From positions 285,001 to 349,000 of the forward strand of contig JAMWBK010000001.1 in assembly GCA_029953675.1 (NCBI GenBank): a stretch of DNA of 64,000 nt. The letters are read 5' to 3'. The notes beneath the pieces are model-generated. The model made no database searches. It was not told the origin of the DNA and saw nothing but the letters and a program-made list of their open reading frames with translations. Made by a program: the position numbers and the translations under genes. Below, one piece after another: positions 10,801 through 23,082 of this stretch; the first letter of the stretch is position 1; each line of letters starts with the position of its first letter. The DNA is from Rhodosorus marinus. Taxonomy: Eukaryota; Rhodophyta; Stylonematophyceae; Stylonematales; Stylonemataceae.

Positions 10801-12957
10801 CAAACTAAGCGCCCTAATTGGACCAGCTGGTAATCCTCCTGGCTAAACGCCCATCGCACGAAGAGGTACTGAGCGTCCCGCTCTTTCGCGACCTTGTGGT
10901 GTGATGCTTTCGCCTCGAGCTGCAGCAGCAGCACAAATACCAGGGTCCCCAAAGCTCTCTTCAATATTTTGAAACTTCCATCAGAGCCTGACTCCGTAAA
11001 CGCAAAGTTTGTCGAACTTGAACCTCTGTTCCAGCGGGCTCGCTTCCTCCACATTTCTTCAGCCCAACAAGTGAGGCACTGCCTCGATTGATGCTTTTCC
11101 CGTCCTCCTTTCCCCTTCTGGCCAGCAACGCGATACGACTTCTGTCCCTCGCCATGTGGATGCCCACCGAAGAACATGGTCATGTCTATGCTTCCCGTTC
11201 GAAAGCCCTGCCCAAAGAATCCCTCCCAGAACCCCCATGTACAAGTTACCAGCTGACTCGCGCTTTCAGGGCGCCTCGCCCATGCTCCGCCGCCGCTCAC
11301 AAACGGAAACTAAATCGAATAGAAAGCACCTCGCTATGTTAGTACTGGCGGTCCTTGAGACCTCCATCGTTTCCGATGATCCTTGAACGAATACAAAAAA
11401 CAGAGTTTGCGCGCGGCGGTTATGCACCTACATTGGTGTCAAGCAATGCCGACCTCTTTACTCTGAATCCGGGTTCTGGCTCCCCGAAAACGTAATCCAT
11501 CTCAACCCACTCGAGCATGAACGGGTCATGCGGGGCCTCGTGCCTTTGCCATTTGCTGTAGAACTTAGGAATAGTGAATTCGCATCCCCCGTCGAAAAGG
11601 ACTTCCATTCCTTCAAGCTCTGCTTCATCCGACGCCCAAGCTTGCATGACGTCCACTGAAAATGAGAAGAGGAAAACGAACAGCGTCAATACTATTGTAG
11701 CCAGTGCTTTGAGAGCCAGCAAGAAGCTTACATCCTTCAAGGTCTTTAAATAGCCACGGCCGGAAGTAATCTACTCCAATATCCTCCTCCTGTGACGAAG
11801 ACCGACGCGATTCCGCAAGATGAGTCAGATGACTGAACTAAAAACAATGCATCAAAACCCGCTTCAATTCTGTGACAATTGTGTCTTACCCATAGTTCTT
11901 GCCCATCCCATTCGCGGATTACTGCTGCCGAGGCCTCCTGGACTTCCAGTGCCATTGCCTGGACCTCGTATGGCATCATCTGTGCATAGTCCTGCACATA
12001 ATCATTAAATCGTTTTTGGAACTCTGAAGGCAATGGCTCCGTGCGGTGTATTTGTGTACCTCCCTTCGCCAAAGCTGCGCTTGAAAAGAAAAACTATGAT
12101 CAGCTCTACGTTGGCTCTCAAACACGCTCAGACGAGGAGCGAGACTTGGAGTATCAAGCAATCGAACCTGTACTCAGCTGCCTAGGACCCATTTCCTTGT
12201 GCGGCGCATACTGCTCAAAGTAGAGTAGCATACCATTGGGGTCTGTGAACGGAAAGCAAAACACGCGGTCATCGCGGGCGAGCTCGGGCGTAAAACCCTT
12301 CCCAAAACCCTTGGCACTTTCTGGAACGGATTTTGAGACTAAGTTATCTAACGTGTCCACTCCTTCCCCGGGGAGATATCCAGTTCTCATGAACAAGCAA
12401 AATTCTGTGAAGGATTCGTGGTCAACAACTCCAGGAAGTAATTGACTGTCAGCTTCAGACCAAGTCTTCAACGCGTTGGAGTACTTCCGACACCTCCACT
12501 GCACGAAGAAGAGCAGCACCGCGGAGAACCCCTTCACGCACGCATCCTCGGATTGATAGGCCTCCAGGGCATCGCCTTCGCACGCAGTCTCATTCCCCAG
12601 GTAGAAATGACAAGCGGCTCTTAAAAGCAACACTTCCAACCGCTCATTCTCGTCAGTACAACCAACCAAAGCCTTGCTTAGTAAGCGTACAGCAACTGCA
12701 TATCCACCAGCCTGAAAAAAAAAAAAAATCTCAACCGCAAGTTTCATCGGCCCACCACCCTCCTCCGCCTTGCCCTCCATTCCAATCCCCATCTAGCCCT
12801 TCAATTTCATTCACATCTTCACTCATCTCACCGCCCCTACATCCTATGCTCATCACCTCAAGTCAGTCCTATGCACCCACAAACCCTCCCCCCCACCACC
12901 CTCCTTCATAACCCCAAGGCAAATCTCAACGCTTTCATTGAGTAGGCAGTGCATCAT
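7883..12957 (-). CDS. TTC3/DZIP3-like E3 ubiquitin ligase (TPR region, Cys/His domain, C-terminal RING)
   Basis: This is a long gene of about 15 exons and well over 1,000 residues. It probably starts with MMHCLLNES at 12957, followed by an exon from 12711. The N-terminal part has TPR-like helices (AVRLLSKALV, LLLRAACHFYLGNE); another such stretch lies near 10200 (EEAETLVNGALVLRP). Near 9443-9270 is a Cys/His domain with CRLKFHKHCWRSFQ, like the pre-RING region of TTC3 and DZIP3. A Ser/Gly-rich linker and a second CLVC stretch follow. The protein ends in a RING: CDICWG, VPCGHNNACISC and CHMC at about 8040-7950. Exon phases agree across most joins (for example 9667-9443 and 8820-7883). The structure near 10900-11300 is uncertain because two frames compete. 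The role as an E3 ligase is inferred from the domain order. Confidence 0.75.
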
Positions 12958-13745
12958 CGCCAACAGCAACTCCAAGAGAGCTTTCGCGAAAGGAAAAAGC
13001 AAATGGGACGTCCCCCTGCTGCACAATGGCTCCTCTGTTCTTCCCAAAAAAGAATATTCAGCTTAAAAATAAACCACATCTACTTAATTCCCTAAAAATC
13101 CGAGAGTCCTGATATTCTCAGCGTATATACCCTTCGAATTTGCTCACCATCAAAAGGAAAAAAGACAAGACCCCGAAGGCCAAGGCCTAAGAGACCGAAG
13201 CTCAAAAAAGGATATCTTTCTAAAAATACGCCTATTGTCAAACGCGAAAATGGGACACGGCAGGAAAAATCCAATTCAAAGTCGACAAGTGTCTGGAACG
13301 GGAAGGACAGGTGTCCCTTGTGGGACAAAAAAAATCTCGAGGCCACTATTCCTGACACTTGAGATTCTTCTAAGAAATTGTTTTTTTTCCGTGCCGGGTA
13401 TTGTGGCGTATGGCGAGGGGGTGTGGGAGCGGGGCGGTTGTGATATGATACTATTGAAAATCATTGTCCGCTACGGCCTTTGCCAACTAGTAGGTCCACT
13501 GGTTCGTCTAAGAGTTGCCCCATTGCTCCAGAACCGATCTTCGAAGCGAATCAAAGAATCTGCAGCTTCAGAGTTTTCCCAAGGGAGCCCGCAGCGTCAT
13601 TCATAGTATGTACAAAAGCATGAAGTGGACTGACGAAATTACAGGAGCCTACTCTTGGTCCCGCCATCAATTCAAAGCGGGCACCAAATTCTACAAGACG
13701 CTTAGTTGTCAGTCTTTGTCCGATTAAACATTGGGCCTCTCACAA
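12958..13745. other. Gap between TTC3-like and GPDH genes
   Basis: This is the 5' side of the TTC3-like gene and the 3' side of the GPDH gene. Small frames are present, but no domain or good splice chain was seen. Pyrimidine-rich tracts (cctccccccc-type) occur just around the TTC3-like start. Confidence 0.4.
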
Positions 13746-15571
13746 CTATTGGCCTTCCGCGTTGCTTGTCTGTGTGGTTAAGTGTGCGCCTTCGAAAATA
13801 TGCAGCCTCGCTTCTGGATCGGTCGCAGTAGCATCCTGCGTTAAGCGAGATATATAGAGCTTGATAAGCGATCCTAAAGCTGATAACGTCCAATGGAAAC
13901 GTCCAATTGAAACGTGTACATCGAGCTGCTTGGCCTACCTTCATCTGTGCAAGGAAGTATTGCCCTGGATCCTGAAACCCTGTCTGGGGTTTCCTTGGAT
14001 TGCTTTTCCTGCGAAGTTTCTGCTTCGATGTCAACAGCGGCTCGCTCTTCTTCCTGGAAAACACATCGTTGAGAGCCGACAGTGTTGGTAAAAGAGCGAT
14101 CGGAGAACAAGCAATCTCGGTCTTCGGGTCTGGAATGGTAAGGCGACTGTCACTCAGCAACCTGTGAAAGTTTCCAACGGCGCCTACGCCCTCAATGAGG
14201 CCCTTGCCTGTTGTTGATAGTGGTGTACAAAATTGGCGAGCAAAGGTCAGCTAGAAAGAACGCTTGTCGGACATCAGGTGAAGCTGTACTCGAAGTCTCC
14301 GCAAATACCTGGAACGTAAGGTCCATTCTCTGGGTTCACATTCCCGAGCGCTACCTGTTCACCGTACCACGCGTTTCTGCCCTTCAGCAGGGTTACGTAG
14401 ACATCAGCGAGTAGAGGCCCTGTAAGGTACACAGGGTCCCGAACCCCGGTAAGGAGTTGCGAGATGAACACCATTTCCGCGCAGGCGTTGCTGAAGTATA
14501 CTGCCATGCTCGTCGCAGAGTTTTTCGCCGCTAGCATGACGGCATGACGAACGATAAGCAAGTGGTTGAGGTGAACTTCTGGTCGAGGAAAACCGAATCC
14601 TACCTCCTTTGATAATTCCAGCCCCAATGGCATAGACATTTTTCAACCCGCCCATAATCTCGTGGTTCACAATGTCAGGGTTGTCCCATACAACAAAGCT
14701 GTCGTTTCGAATCAAGGAGGCCAGAGCCCGGCGTAGGGTTTTTGATAAACCACATATCCTCGCTGTGGCGTACTCCCCTTTCCAGACTTCGGAGGCGATG
14801 TTTGGCCCTCCGAGGTAGAAAATGTTCTCCTTCGGAATGCCCGTAACATCGTGAATGATACCAGAAGGCGTGAGGACGTGCGGTTCCGGGCATTCCTTAT
14901 ACTCGATACCCTTGGCTAGGCTGATGACCACTGGATGTCGACCCCGCTCTCGAACAAGGTTTCCAATAACCTCGAACACAGGTCGAATATTAGAGCTAGG
15001 AATGGAGTTCACGATGACATCAGCATCCCATACTGCTTCCGTCAAGTCCGTGATAACCTGTTTGAGGAGCACCCATCACAATGACCATCAACGTATTGAA
15101 TTTCGGGTCTATAGCTGTTCGAAAACTTACTCGCAGTGGCATCAGAGGTAGGTCAAGCATGTTTTCGCAGAAACCATCGGTAAGCACTTCTGCAGCGGAT
15201 AGCACTCTCTCTCCAAGTCTGGCGTCGACGTATTTGAAGTAGCGCCCTTTCTGCCTTAGCCTTCTTATGACCTCGCTGTCCGCGTTGATCACTTCCAGTA
15301 TCTTTGAGGCCGTTTCCTTACTCAGCTCCTTTCCTTCTCGACGGTATATGCTGAACTTGATCTTATCCTTCATATTAAAGTACTCCTTTTGCAACATCGA
15401 AATGAAGACAGCCCCCCAAGCACCAGCTCCGACACCCACAACATTAAGGGGCCTACCTTCGGGGACTTTCAGGGCCTTCATCACGTTCTCCAGTCCCGCT
15501 TCGCTAGGGATTTCTGATTCATGCGATTCAGCATTCCCATTCTTACCACTCCCACCTGTTACTCCATCCAT
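13746..15571 (-). CDS. NAD-dependent glycerol-3-phosphate dehydrogenase, plant cytosolic type
   Basis: The enzyme interconverts dihydroxyacetone phosphate and sn-glycerol 3-phosphate with NAD(H), feeding lipid and glycerol synthesis. Five exons join in phase (15571-15131, 15057-14604, 14530-14309, 14207-13939, 13835-13746) to about 491 residues. The nucleotide-binding glycine motif is VGVGAGAWGAVF. The catalytic region has GGLKNVYAIGAGIIKG. GPLLADVYVTLLKGRNAWYG and GKGLIEGVGAVGNF are signatures of the plant cytosolic subfamily. The N-terminal 40 residues are polar, with no clear targeting signal, and the first in-frame ATG was used. The last exon (DATATDPEARLHIF) corresponds to the conserved C-terminal helix. 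The stretch just before it is less conserved and could contain a further intron. Confidence 0.9.
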
Positions 15572-17326
15572 GGTCGCTGATCTGTTGTAGCAAGACCAGT
15601 CAAAGTGGTCACTCAACACAAAGGTACGCAAAATATTACCGCTCCTCGAATGGCATGTTAATTGTCGTTTCAAACCTCCTTTACATGCCTTTACAAGCAA
15701 CTCTCAACCCCTCCTGTCCAGTGCCATCCTCGGGATTCCTCCTCAAGTACACTTATCAACCTAAATCCACACAACAGTATCAATACCGGCAATAACCCCA
15801 AAATCCCACTCGCCGATCGAATTTCCAATATTCAGCAGGATATTCATCGAGATTGATATTATCATCTAATTTATTATCAAAAAATAAGGTTGCTCGGAAA
15901 GCCATTTGGACGTATTGTTTTTGAAGGGTTTTCTCAGGTGGCACTTGAGCTGTGAGGTTTTGGGGTCCGGAGATGGCTTTGGAGAGATGTTCGAAAGGTA
16001 ATCTGTGGGTGACTCAGGTAATCCAAATCACTTTTCATCCGTGGAAGTGATAGATAGTTTTAATCTTCCAGGATTTTCTGATCTTCTGTCGAAGCGGAAG
16101 CTCACGTGGGACTGGCTGGCCTCTTTCATCGTCTGGTAGCTGTGGGACGGCACCAAGCTTAGAGTCCGCTATTTCGAGACGGTTTGTATCGTTTCAGTTT
16201 GGAGATTTCTTAAGCATTTTTTTGTTTCAGCAGATTAAGTGGGCACAGGTACTGGCGCTCTTTCAAAACGCTTCAGTGCCTGTGGATGAGTCGGGCGCAA
16301 CCCTGCTCACCGGCAGAACGAGTCTGACAATCGAGTACAGAGCAGGAGATGCTGTTTTCGTGCTTCGGATATTCCCTGAGTGCCAAAGGCTCGCTCCGAT
16401 CTCTCCGGAAACCTCCGACACTGGGATGCTGCCCAGTGTGGGCTGTACGGAGAGGAAACTCAGGGGTCTGCCGGTGATAGAGGGAATTAGATCACTAGAT
16501 GGTCGAATAAAACCAAGACTATCGCTTCTAGATATAACCATGAAGTTGGTGAGCAATAAGACGGGACATGTGGACGCCATGCCGACAGAGACACACCTTG
16601 TTTGATCACGTAGACGCAGATCTCGCGGTTTCCAACAGTACCAGTGAAAACGGCTGAAGAACACCAGTCAGAACGCAGAACCAGCAAAGCCCCGCCCTAA
16701 TCGGATAAGGACTTCAAGATTTCCATGGGCACCAAACAGCTCGACGCCAATATGGCGTCCATAAAACTCCGCAGCCGTGCTGTTCCTAAACTGGTTCACA
16801 ACAGGTCCGTCCCAAAGTAAAAAGGAACTAAACAAATACCAAAAAATAAATTTACCCAAAAACGAAATACTTGCCAACAGAACCTCCCCATCATGAATGC
16901 TTAATTTCTACACTTCTTTATAATAGAGTTTCTTAAATTATGGAAATAATTTTAATGTGGGAAGTTCCCAAATCGAATCTCTTCGTGCGAATATTTAGGA
17001 CCAAAATTTAGGGACAAATCATTCCTGTCAAGAATTTCAAGAGGAAGGGGGTAGGCAGTGGGTTTCTAGACCTCTAGCACAAGAGTTGTGTCCTGAGCAG
17101 CTGACCAGGGAGGGTGGAGCAGATTAAGCATTTGGTATAGTTTGCCTGAGGTATGAATTGGGAGAGGGCTCTGATATCAATGCAGGGAGCATGTTAGTGA
17201 ACAAGAGCAGCAGAGCTTCATTCCAGTTATCGGAACGGACTGTTTCTGGTCGAGTCACGGCTTTTTGTTCGTCAGCAACAAGGAGGCTGGTTTGCCCCCT
17301 CGGCGGACGCTGAAGAGGAGCAAGTG
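15572..17326. other. Divergent spacer between GPDH and AMPK gamma
   Basis: This holds the promoters of two divergent genes and a possible extra minus-strand gene (listed separately). The region around 16900-17050 is AT-rich. An upstream exon of the AMPK gamma gene may lie near 17190-17260. Confidence 0.4.
16246..16894 (-). CDS. Candidate spliced gene of unknown function
   Basis: A minus-strand chain begins with MMGRFCWQ and can splice to stretches such as FLLWDGPVVNQF, GVELFGAHGNLEVLIRLG and VFTGTVGNREICVYVIKQ. It is followed by LLLTNFMVISRSD and a frame that stays open to about 16263. The middle part reads like a real globular protein. The LLLTNFMV stretch is faintly reminiscent of RAD51-paralogue C-terminal regions, but this is weak. 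A plus-strand frame over the same bases (from 16222) competes. I do not recognise the product and the exon joins are not secure. Confidence 0.25.
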
Positions 17327-18724
17327 ATGATAGGGGATGATTTTCGGGATATAGAAGCAGAATACATCAGACGGAGGGACGCGAGTGACGATGAGGGACA
17401 GGGCGATCTCATCCCGTCAGAGGTTGCTGAAACTCCCGGGATTGAGCATCCCATGAACACATTTCGTGGGAGAGAAGAAGTCATTAAGGTACTCAGGGAG
17501 TGCACTACCGAACAGTTGACTTACCTGAATACCTTGGTCATAGTTCTAGACTCGCGGCTGACGCTTGATCTGGCGTTCAAGACTCTTCTTGAAAACCGTG
17601 AGCCGTTGTCCAACCGAACTAGCCCGCAGAAAGGCGGTACATCGTTTAATCCTCCTTGCGCATTGACTATCTTTGAAGGTATTCGTTGTGCTCCAGTATT
17701 CGATTACAAATGTAGCAAGTATGTCGGGGTCCTGTCTATTTCAGACCTTGTTGACTCTCTCACCTACCTCCGCAACGCGTTGGCAGCTGGCTCAAACGTT
17801 AAGGGACTCCATTGTTTGACGATTATGTCGTGGAGAGGTAAGGAAAACTGCTCAAGCACTCCAGGGTTGAGGTCGATAGAGTCCTTCGCTGATACGATAA
17901 TATTTTCGCTGGGTATGCAGAATTCACGCAAAGAAACATAGAGGACTCATGGACAGCTTACATAAACGCGGATGCTAGCCTGCAAGAAACGTGCCATACT
18001 CTTCAGGATAAGAGGCTGCACATACTTCCAGTGCTGGACAGAAACAGCAACCAAGTGGTTGACATCTTAACGCACTCGAGAATCTTCCGTTTCGTCTACA
18101 CGAGACTGCAAGCTCTGCAGGGGCGACATCGCGAGTGGCTTGAGCAGCTACTTGATATGACCGCCTTCGAGCTCGGAATTGGTACATACTCGAATATTCT
18201 GACTTTTAACTACTCATCAAGCGTCGCTAGTGCTGTCAATGCCTTCTTTGAGAAGAAGATAAGCTACCTTCCGATCGTTGATGAAAACGGTAGGTGCTTG
18301 AAAAGAGACCTTCGAATGGGCAAGAGGCAATGTTCAAACGTGCGGAAATCCTTGAAAACGTAGGAGGACTTGTTGACCTGTACAATAGAAGCGAGATCTT
18401 GCAGTATTATTTCGAGAGCCTCGATCTCGCAATGAACATAACTGTCCACGATGCCATACATGCACATAGAAAGGTAACGTGCCAACATGCGGCATGTATG
18501 AGAGCGCAAAATTTTAATTTCATGCTAATGCTATTTTCCTTCGTGTCCATTTGGTCCCCTGAAAGACAAGACCACACCTTCCCGTCTGCAAAAAAACGTC
18601 CTCTCTGAAGGAAGTCTTTGATATTTTCAGGGAGACAAGACTTCATCGGGTGTTTTTCGTCGATGAAATGAAGCGTATTGTAGGCGTGATTTCGCTTCGG
18701 GATGTTTTTCATGCCTTTCTGTAA
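17327..18724 (+). CDS. AMPK/SNF1 kinase gamma subunit (four CBS domains)
   Basis: This is the regulatory nucleotide-sensing subunit of the SNF1/AMP-activated kinase complex. Exons 17327-17837, 17921-18289, 18364-18473 and 18566-18724 join in phase to about 382 residues. CBS-type blocks appear in order. CBS1 has LTIFEGIRCAPVFDYK and YVGVLSISDLVDSL. CBS2 has LQDKRLHILPVLDRN and VVDILTHSRIFRFV. CBS3 follows the family hallmark ELGIGTYSNI and has FFEKKISYLPIVDENG. CBS4 has IFRETRLHRVFFVDE and IVGVISLRDVFHAF. An acidic, Arg-rich N-terminus precedes CBS1. An in-frame exon begins at the acceptor near 17276, so the true start may lie upstream of 17327. The gene converges on the EGY-like gene with 265 bp between stops. 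Confidence 0.9.
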
Positions 18725-18989
18725 AATGATTTTACTCTATCAGCTCTGTCCGCCCCAATTTCGTCAGCCCTTTCCATCCTAGAGCTGATACATAGCTCAT
18801 CAACTACCGCATAGCTATACAATTCCGGGAAACTCTTAAGGCCCAACGAGCAAAGGAGCCTTGAGCAAAACAAAAGTTAGTGATGTACTGTAGTCCACCA
18901 GCGCTATTCGGCGCAAAAAATCCACATCCATTCATTTTGTTGCCTTTTTCTGTGCAAGGTTTCAGTCAACCAGTCCTCCTCGTGATGCT

Positions 18990-21281
18990 CTACATTCGCC
19001 CACTTTGCATGGTTTGCATGGTTTGAACGGCTTGCTGAGCGGCCTCGGGGTAGGGAGCGAGGATCAGCACCATCAGAACGAGTGCTGCCAAACCGATAGC
19101 ACTTCGTGTGTCGTCTGGCTCGGTCACCTCGTCCTGCGACGGTATGAGAGTCAGGCATTACGGATGACGAAAACGAAACTGGGGGAGCTAAATTACCTGG
19201 CTAGGAATGTCCGGTCGGCTCTGGAACAAAACAGCTATGAGACCCCAATACAGAAGCAGAGGCGAGTTGCCGAGAATTGCGCCCAGGACTTGCAAGAACA
19301 GAGTTATGCTAGAAATGCGCCCCGCCGCAATACGGCCATAGAGAGCCTGCACAACGCGTCCACCGTCCAGTCTAGAGACAAGGACCACCAAGAAGTCAAT
19401 TCTCACTCTGACATCAGAGAAGACAACTTTTTTTTTTCGCTAGAGAGGGTGTGTGAGATTTCCCATACCTGCCGACTGGGATCAAATTTATGGCATTGAT
19501 GAGAAGTCCGGAGCATCCGACAATGGTCAGAGGGTGCACAGCAAGAGTTGAACCCTTCAATACGCTCGCAGGCAGTACAAACTTCGACAGAGCGCCGATG
19601 AGCATTGAGGAGTTGAGCAGCGACGTGGGAATCTGTGGATACCACTCATTAATTTCACCGTATCCAGTCATCATCAAGCCTGCAATGAATGCTACCATTG
19701 CCATCGAAAGCCCTGAAAAACGTCATCCAAGGTTAAGAGCTTTAGTAGACGGTCCTCGCAATTGCCTCCAGACACGTAATGTTGGACCATGCCAGCGCAG
19801 AGGGAGCCAGTGAGTTGTAGAGGACCCTTACCAACTGCAGGTCCAGCAATAGCTACATCAAAGAAGTCAGACCTACTCTTCGGGAAGCTCTTAAGCGGTG
19901 TGATGCTACCGTAAGTGCCAGTTTGAAGACTTGGCATGAAGAAAGGTAGATCGAGCTTGATTCCACGGAGTGCGGCAACTGCCTGTCTCGATTTGAAGGC
20001 GATTGCAAAGAGGCTGTCAGTGAGCTGGGCGCATCTGATGCTTGCCGCCACCATGTGAATCATATAAATTGTCCAAACATACCCTATGCCCAATTTCGTG
20101 GCCGAACATGACCGCTAGGATCCCAAGTGATACAGGCAACGTATGGACAACCTGTTCCACCTTGCCGTCTGCCAAGTCCTTCAGGAATTGCGGTGTAAAG
20201 CCAAAACTACCAATGCCTGTGCATAAACGCGAGTGCTAGTATTCAGCAAACGAGGCTAGGAGCCATGTCATAGATCTAGGAGTGTCGCACCATAGCCGAG
20301 AGTCGTAAATGCAGAAACAAGCAGGAAAACGAAAGATGAAATCGATCCCCCAACACCGCTTTCTCTCGGCTCCGCTTCCTTGGGCAGTGCAACAAACACT
20401 GGCTTATTCTCCTCCGGCGCCGCTGGATCTTCCATCAGGAAGAGCCGAATGCGCTCGTTCAAGCCATACTTTTCCATAGTCTCTTCAAAAGACTGCAGCA
20501 GTCCCTTTGCAGCCCCGCGCATGTTACCCCGGAAAACAACTCGATCTCCGAAAGTTGAGACTTCCACCTGCGTTACGTAGAACTGCTCCATGGTGAAGAC
20601 ATGATCACGGAGCGTCTGGATATCTTCCCTACTTATTCTCTTCACTTTCATGTCACTTAGAGGGCCCATAGCACTCATAAAATCATCAGATAAATCCTCC
20701 TTTTCGTCCGATAGGGGGAGCTTGGGCTCCTCGGAATTAGCAGACTGTTCTGGTTTCTCCGCCTTTTCTTCGGGCTTCGCAACTTGAGCTGCAACTGGAT
20801 CCTCCTTCTTTTCAGGCGTATGCACGGGCTTTTCGTCTTTTGGAGGCTTGAATTCCAGAGGGCTACTGTCCTCGCCCTTGTTCTTAAGCTTGAGCAATCT
20901 CGTCTTTTCCAGCTCCAATCTCCTCTTCTCAGCTTCCAACTGCGCCCTGTCGGCTTCGATTCTAGCCCGTTCAGCCTCCATGTGCAGTCGTTCAGCAGAT
21001 TCGATCGCTCTTCTGGCTTTGCTCTGTTTCTCTTCTTCACTCAACTTGGGCACGTCTGATTTCATACTGTCCTCCCCAGATCCCACCATATCCCCAGTTG
21101 CAGCCTCACCATTCTCACCTAGAGTCATATACAGCCTTCCCAGGCCGCGCTTTCTCAATCTGTCCCCATGCACAAGAGCCACCGGGTGGAACCTCGGTGT
21201 AGTCCTCCTTTGAGATCCACTCGCCGTCCGTCGGCTACTTACCAAGTCCATTCCTCCCAAAACAAACCCGATCCCCGCCAT
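18990..21281 (-). CDS. Plastid EGY-like site-2 protease (M50 family)
   Basis: This is a predicted intramembrane zinc metalloprotease of the plastid. Six exons (21281-20291, 20216-20083, 19982-19832, 19712-19469, 19371-19197, 19133-18990) join in phase to about 612 residues. The first 50 residues are Arg/Ser-rich and resemble a transit peptide. A charged coiled coil (about 80-130) and a Lys/Glu-rich linker follow. The conserved EGY soluble domain comes next (TFGDRVVFRGNMRG, RLFLMED), then membrane segments. Zinc ligands are in HEIGH, followed by LPFFMPSLQTGTYGSITPL, the conserved block after the zinc site. The third ligand region is NLIPVGRLDGGR, created by an exon junction. The C-terminus has DEVTEPDDTRS and a final membrane segment, as in plant EGY1 and EGY2. 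All key residues are present. Confidence 0.92.
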
Positions 21282-23082
21282 CTCACCCAGAACCTAAAAA
21301 TCCCGCCGACGCAAAATCCTCTAAAACGAAATCTTCACCAACAAACACCCCTCATGAATTCCACAAACGAAAAAAAACGAAAACTGTTGCCCTGAAATCT
21401 GTTCGTACACATCCCTCTCGAATACCAAACCCCCCCCCCCCAAACCAATTCACATACCACTCCCTCTTCCCCCCCCCAACCCCGCGAAAGCTCCTCCACA
21501 AAAACACTTATAAACAAACAAAGCCCGAAGAGTGAACAACAATTCAACAAGCAGAGCCTTTCCACTGTTTGTACCTGAAAGCCATCTTTTCCCTTTTTTC
21601 CCATTTTTCCCTGACCATAAAACATAATCAACAAAACAAAAAATCACGTCAAGAGCTCGACGGAACCCAAACTGCTACCATTACTCAAAACCTTCCATCT
21701 CCTTTACCAAAAAAAACTCCCACACCTTCACCGCCTTGCACAATTTTTTGGGTTACACCATTCCCAAAAAAGGTTTGCCAGATGCACCAAAAAAGGAAAA
21801 TTGTATTCTGAAAGCTACCCCTTCTATCATATGAGCATCCATAGTAATAGTAATTAAAATTTTCTTGTGGAAACTTTTTTACCCCTTGATAGTATTTTCA
21901 TGAGTTGCACTTTAGGGGAATAAAATGGTTCTTCATCCTAGAATATGATCTTGTGTATAATTTAGAAGAAGGGATGGAGAATCCGGGAAAACGAATGACA
22001 ATTGCAATGGTGAATTGTTTTTTATTTCTTTCTGCAATGAGGATCACAACGAGCAAATCGGCCGGTAGCCGTGAGGTCTGAACACATAATTTTAATTATG
22101 TTCAATATATTTGTTGGTTAATTATTGGTATGTGAAAACAGTTACAGCCAATGAAAGTTTTGGAGTATCAATTGTGTAGGTGTAAGTTAACTACTGACTA
22201 ATTAATAGGTTACGCGTGTTGTTAGGTTTTTGCAATGAGCATGAGGTGAAATCAAGGTTGCGTTCGATGCAACGCCGACTCTCTAAGCAGGTTGCAGTGC
22301 TTGCAGATCACTGTCCTGTAGCATGCTTGCTGGCAAACAGCAAGTAGGGGCAAGGTCCAGCACGGTTAAAAACCCGTGACTGTCTTACACTAATGTCAAG
22401 TATATTGATATCCCCTGCTAATGTGCGACGGCCAACGGACGGCTTCGGTATGTCCCGTCGACTGAGAAGTTGGTTGATATCTTCACCAAGCCAACGACAA
22501 AAGATGGCCCAGCGTCTGAACCGTATGAGGATGGAAGCACCTACCAGGCGTACGGATTGTTGCCATCTGTGACGAAGACACCGTCTAGACCCACGCAAAA
22601 GAAAGCTCTGTCCAGTTTTAGTTTTGCTTTGGTTCCCGGGGCTGGTATCTGCTTCTCCTTCGACCAGGAAATTTACTTCTTTTCTCCGAAGGACGCTCTA
22701 TACTTGCCCTCGTCCATACCCATCAAGAAACTGCGTCCAATGTGGGGGGTTTTGGATTCATATCGTGCTACGGGCACCTGCGGAACTGCCAGGAATCGGC
22801 TCGGCGTTGTGTAAGGACCGAGCCACTGGGTTTGAAGCAGACGGAGCTCATGGAGCAATGGTAGTGTGATGAAACCCAGACTCATTGTCGCAAAGCGCAA
22901 TGAAAACTAGTCCTGACAGATGTGGAACCGGCTTCTCTCCAGGGAAGCGGGCAAGGGGGCAATCGCGCGTATCTAGTGTCCATATCTTGAGGTGGACCCG
23001 ACCGGTCGGTTAGAAGGTAACTTTTTCGCTCAAAACCGTCACGCTTCACTTCGTATTTGTACTAGTGCGTTTTGAACATCCT
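21282..23082. other. Gap between EGY-like and RPN5 genes
   Basis: The left part is the 5' side of the EGY-like gene and has long C runs on the plus strand (near 21430). The middle is AT-rich (21830-22200). A copia polyprotein relic lies near 22431. A perfect 12-bp palindrome, ccgaccggtcgg, is at 22998-23009. No intact gene was seen. Confidence 0.5.
22431..22511 (+). mobile_element. Ty1/copia polyprotein remnant (end of RNase H region)
   Basis: The plus strand reads LRYVPSTEKLVDIFTKP in one frame. It matches the motif at the C-terminal end of copia-type integrase/RT/RNase H polyproteins (RYVPTxEQLADIFTKPL). The frame stays open to 22814 but shows no further element motif. No LTR or reverse-transcriptase core was found nearby, so this is an old fragment. 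Confidence 0.65.

Noticed and set aside
20675-21213. Overlapping frames with charged or leucine/serine-rich peptides
   Set aside because: Shadows of the lysine/glutamate-rich first exon of the EGY-like protease.
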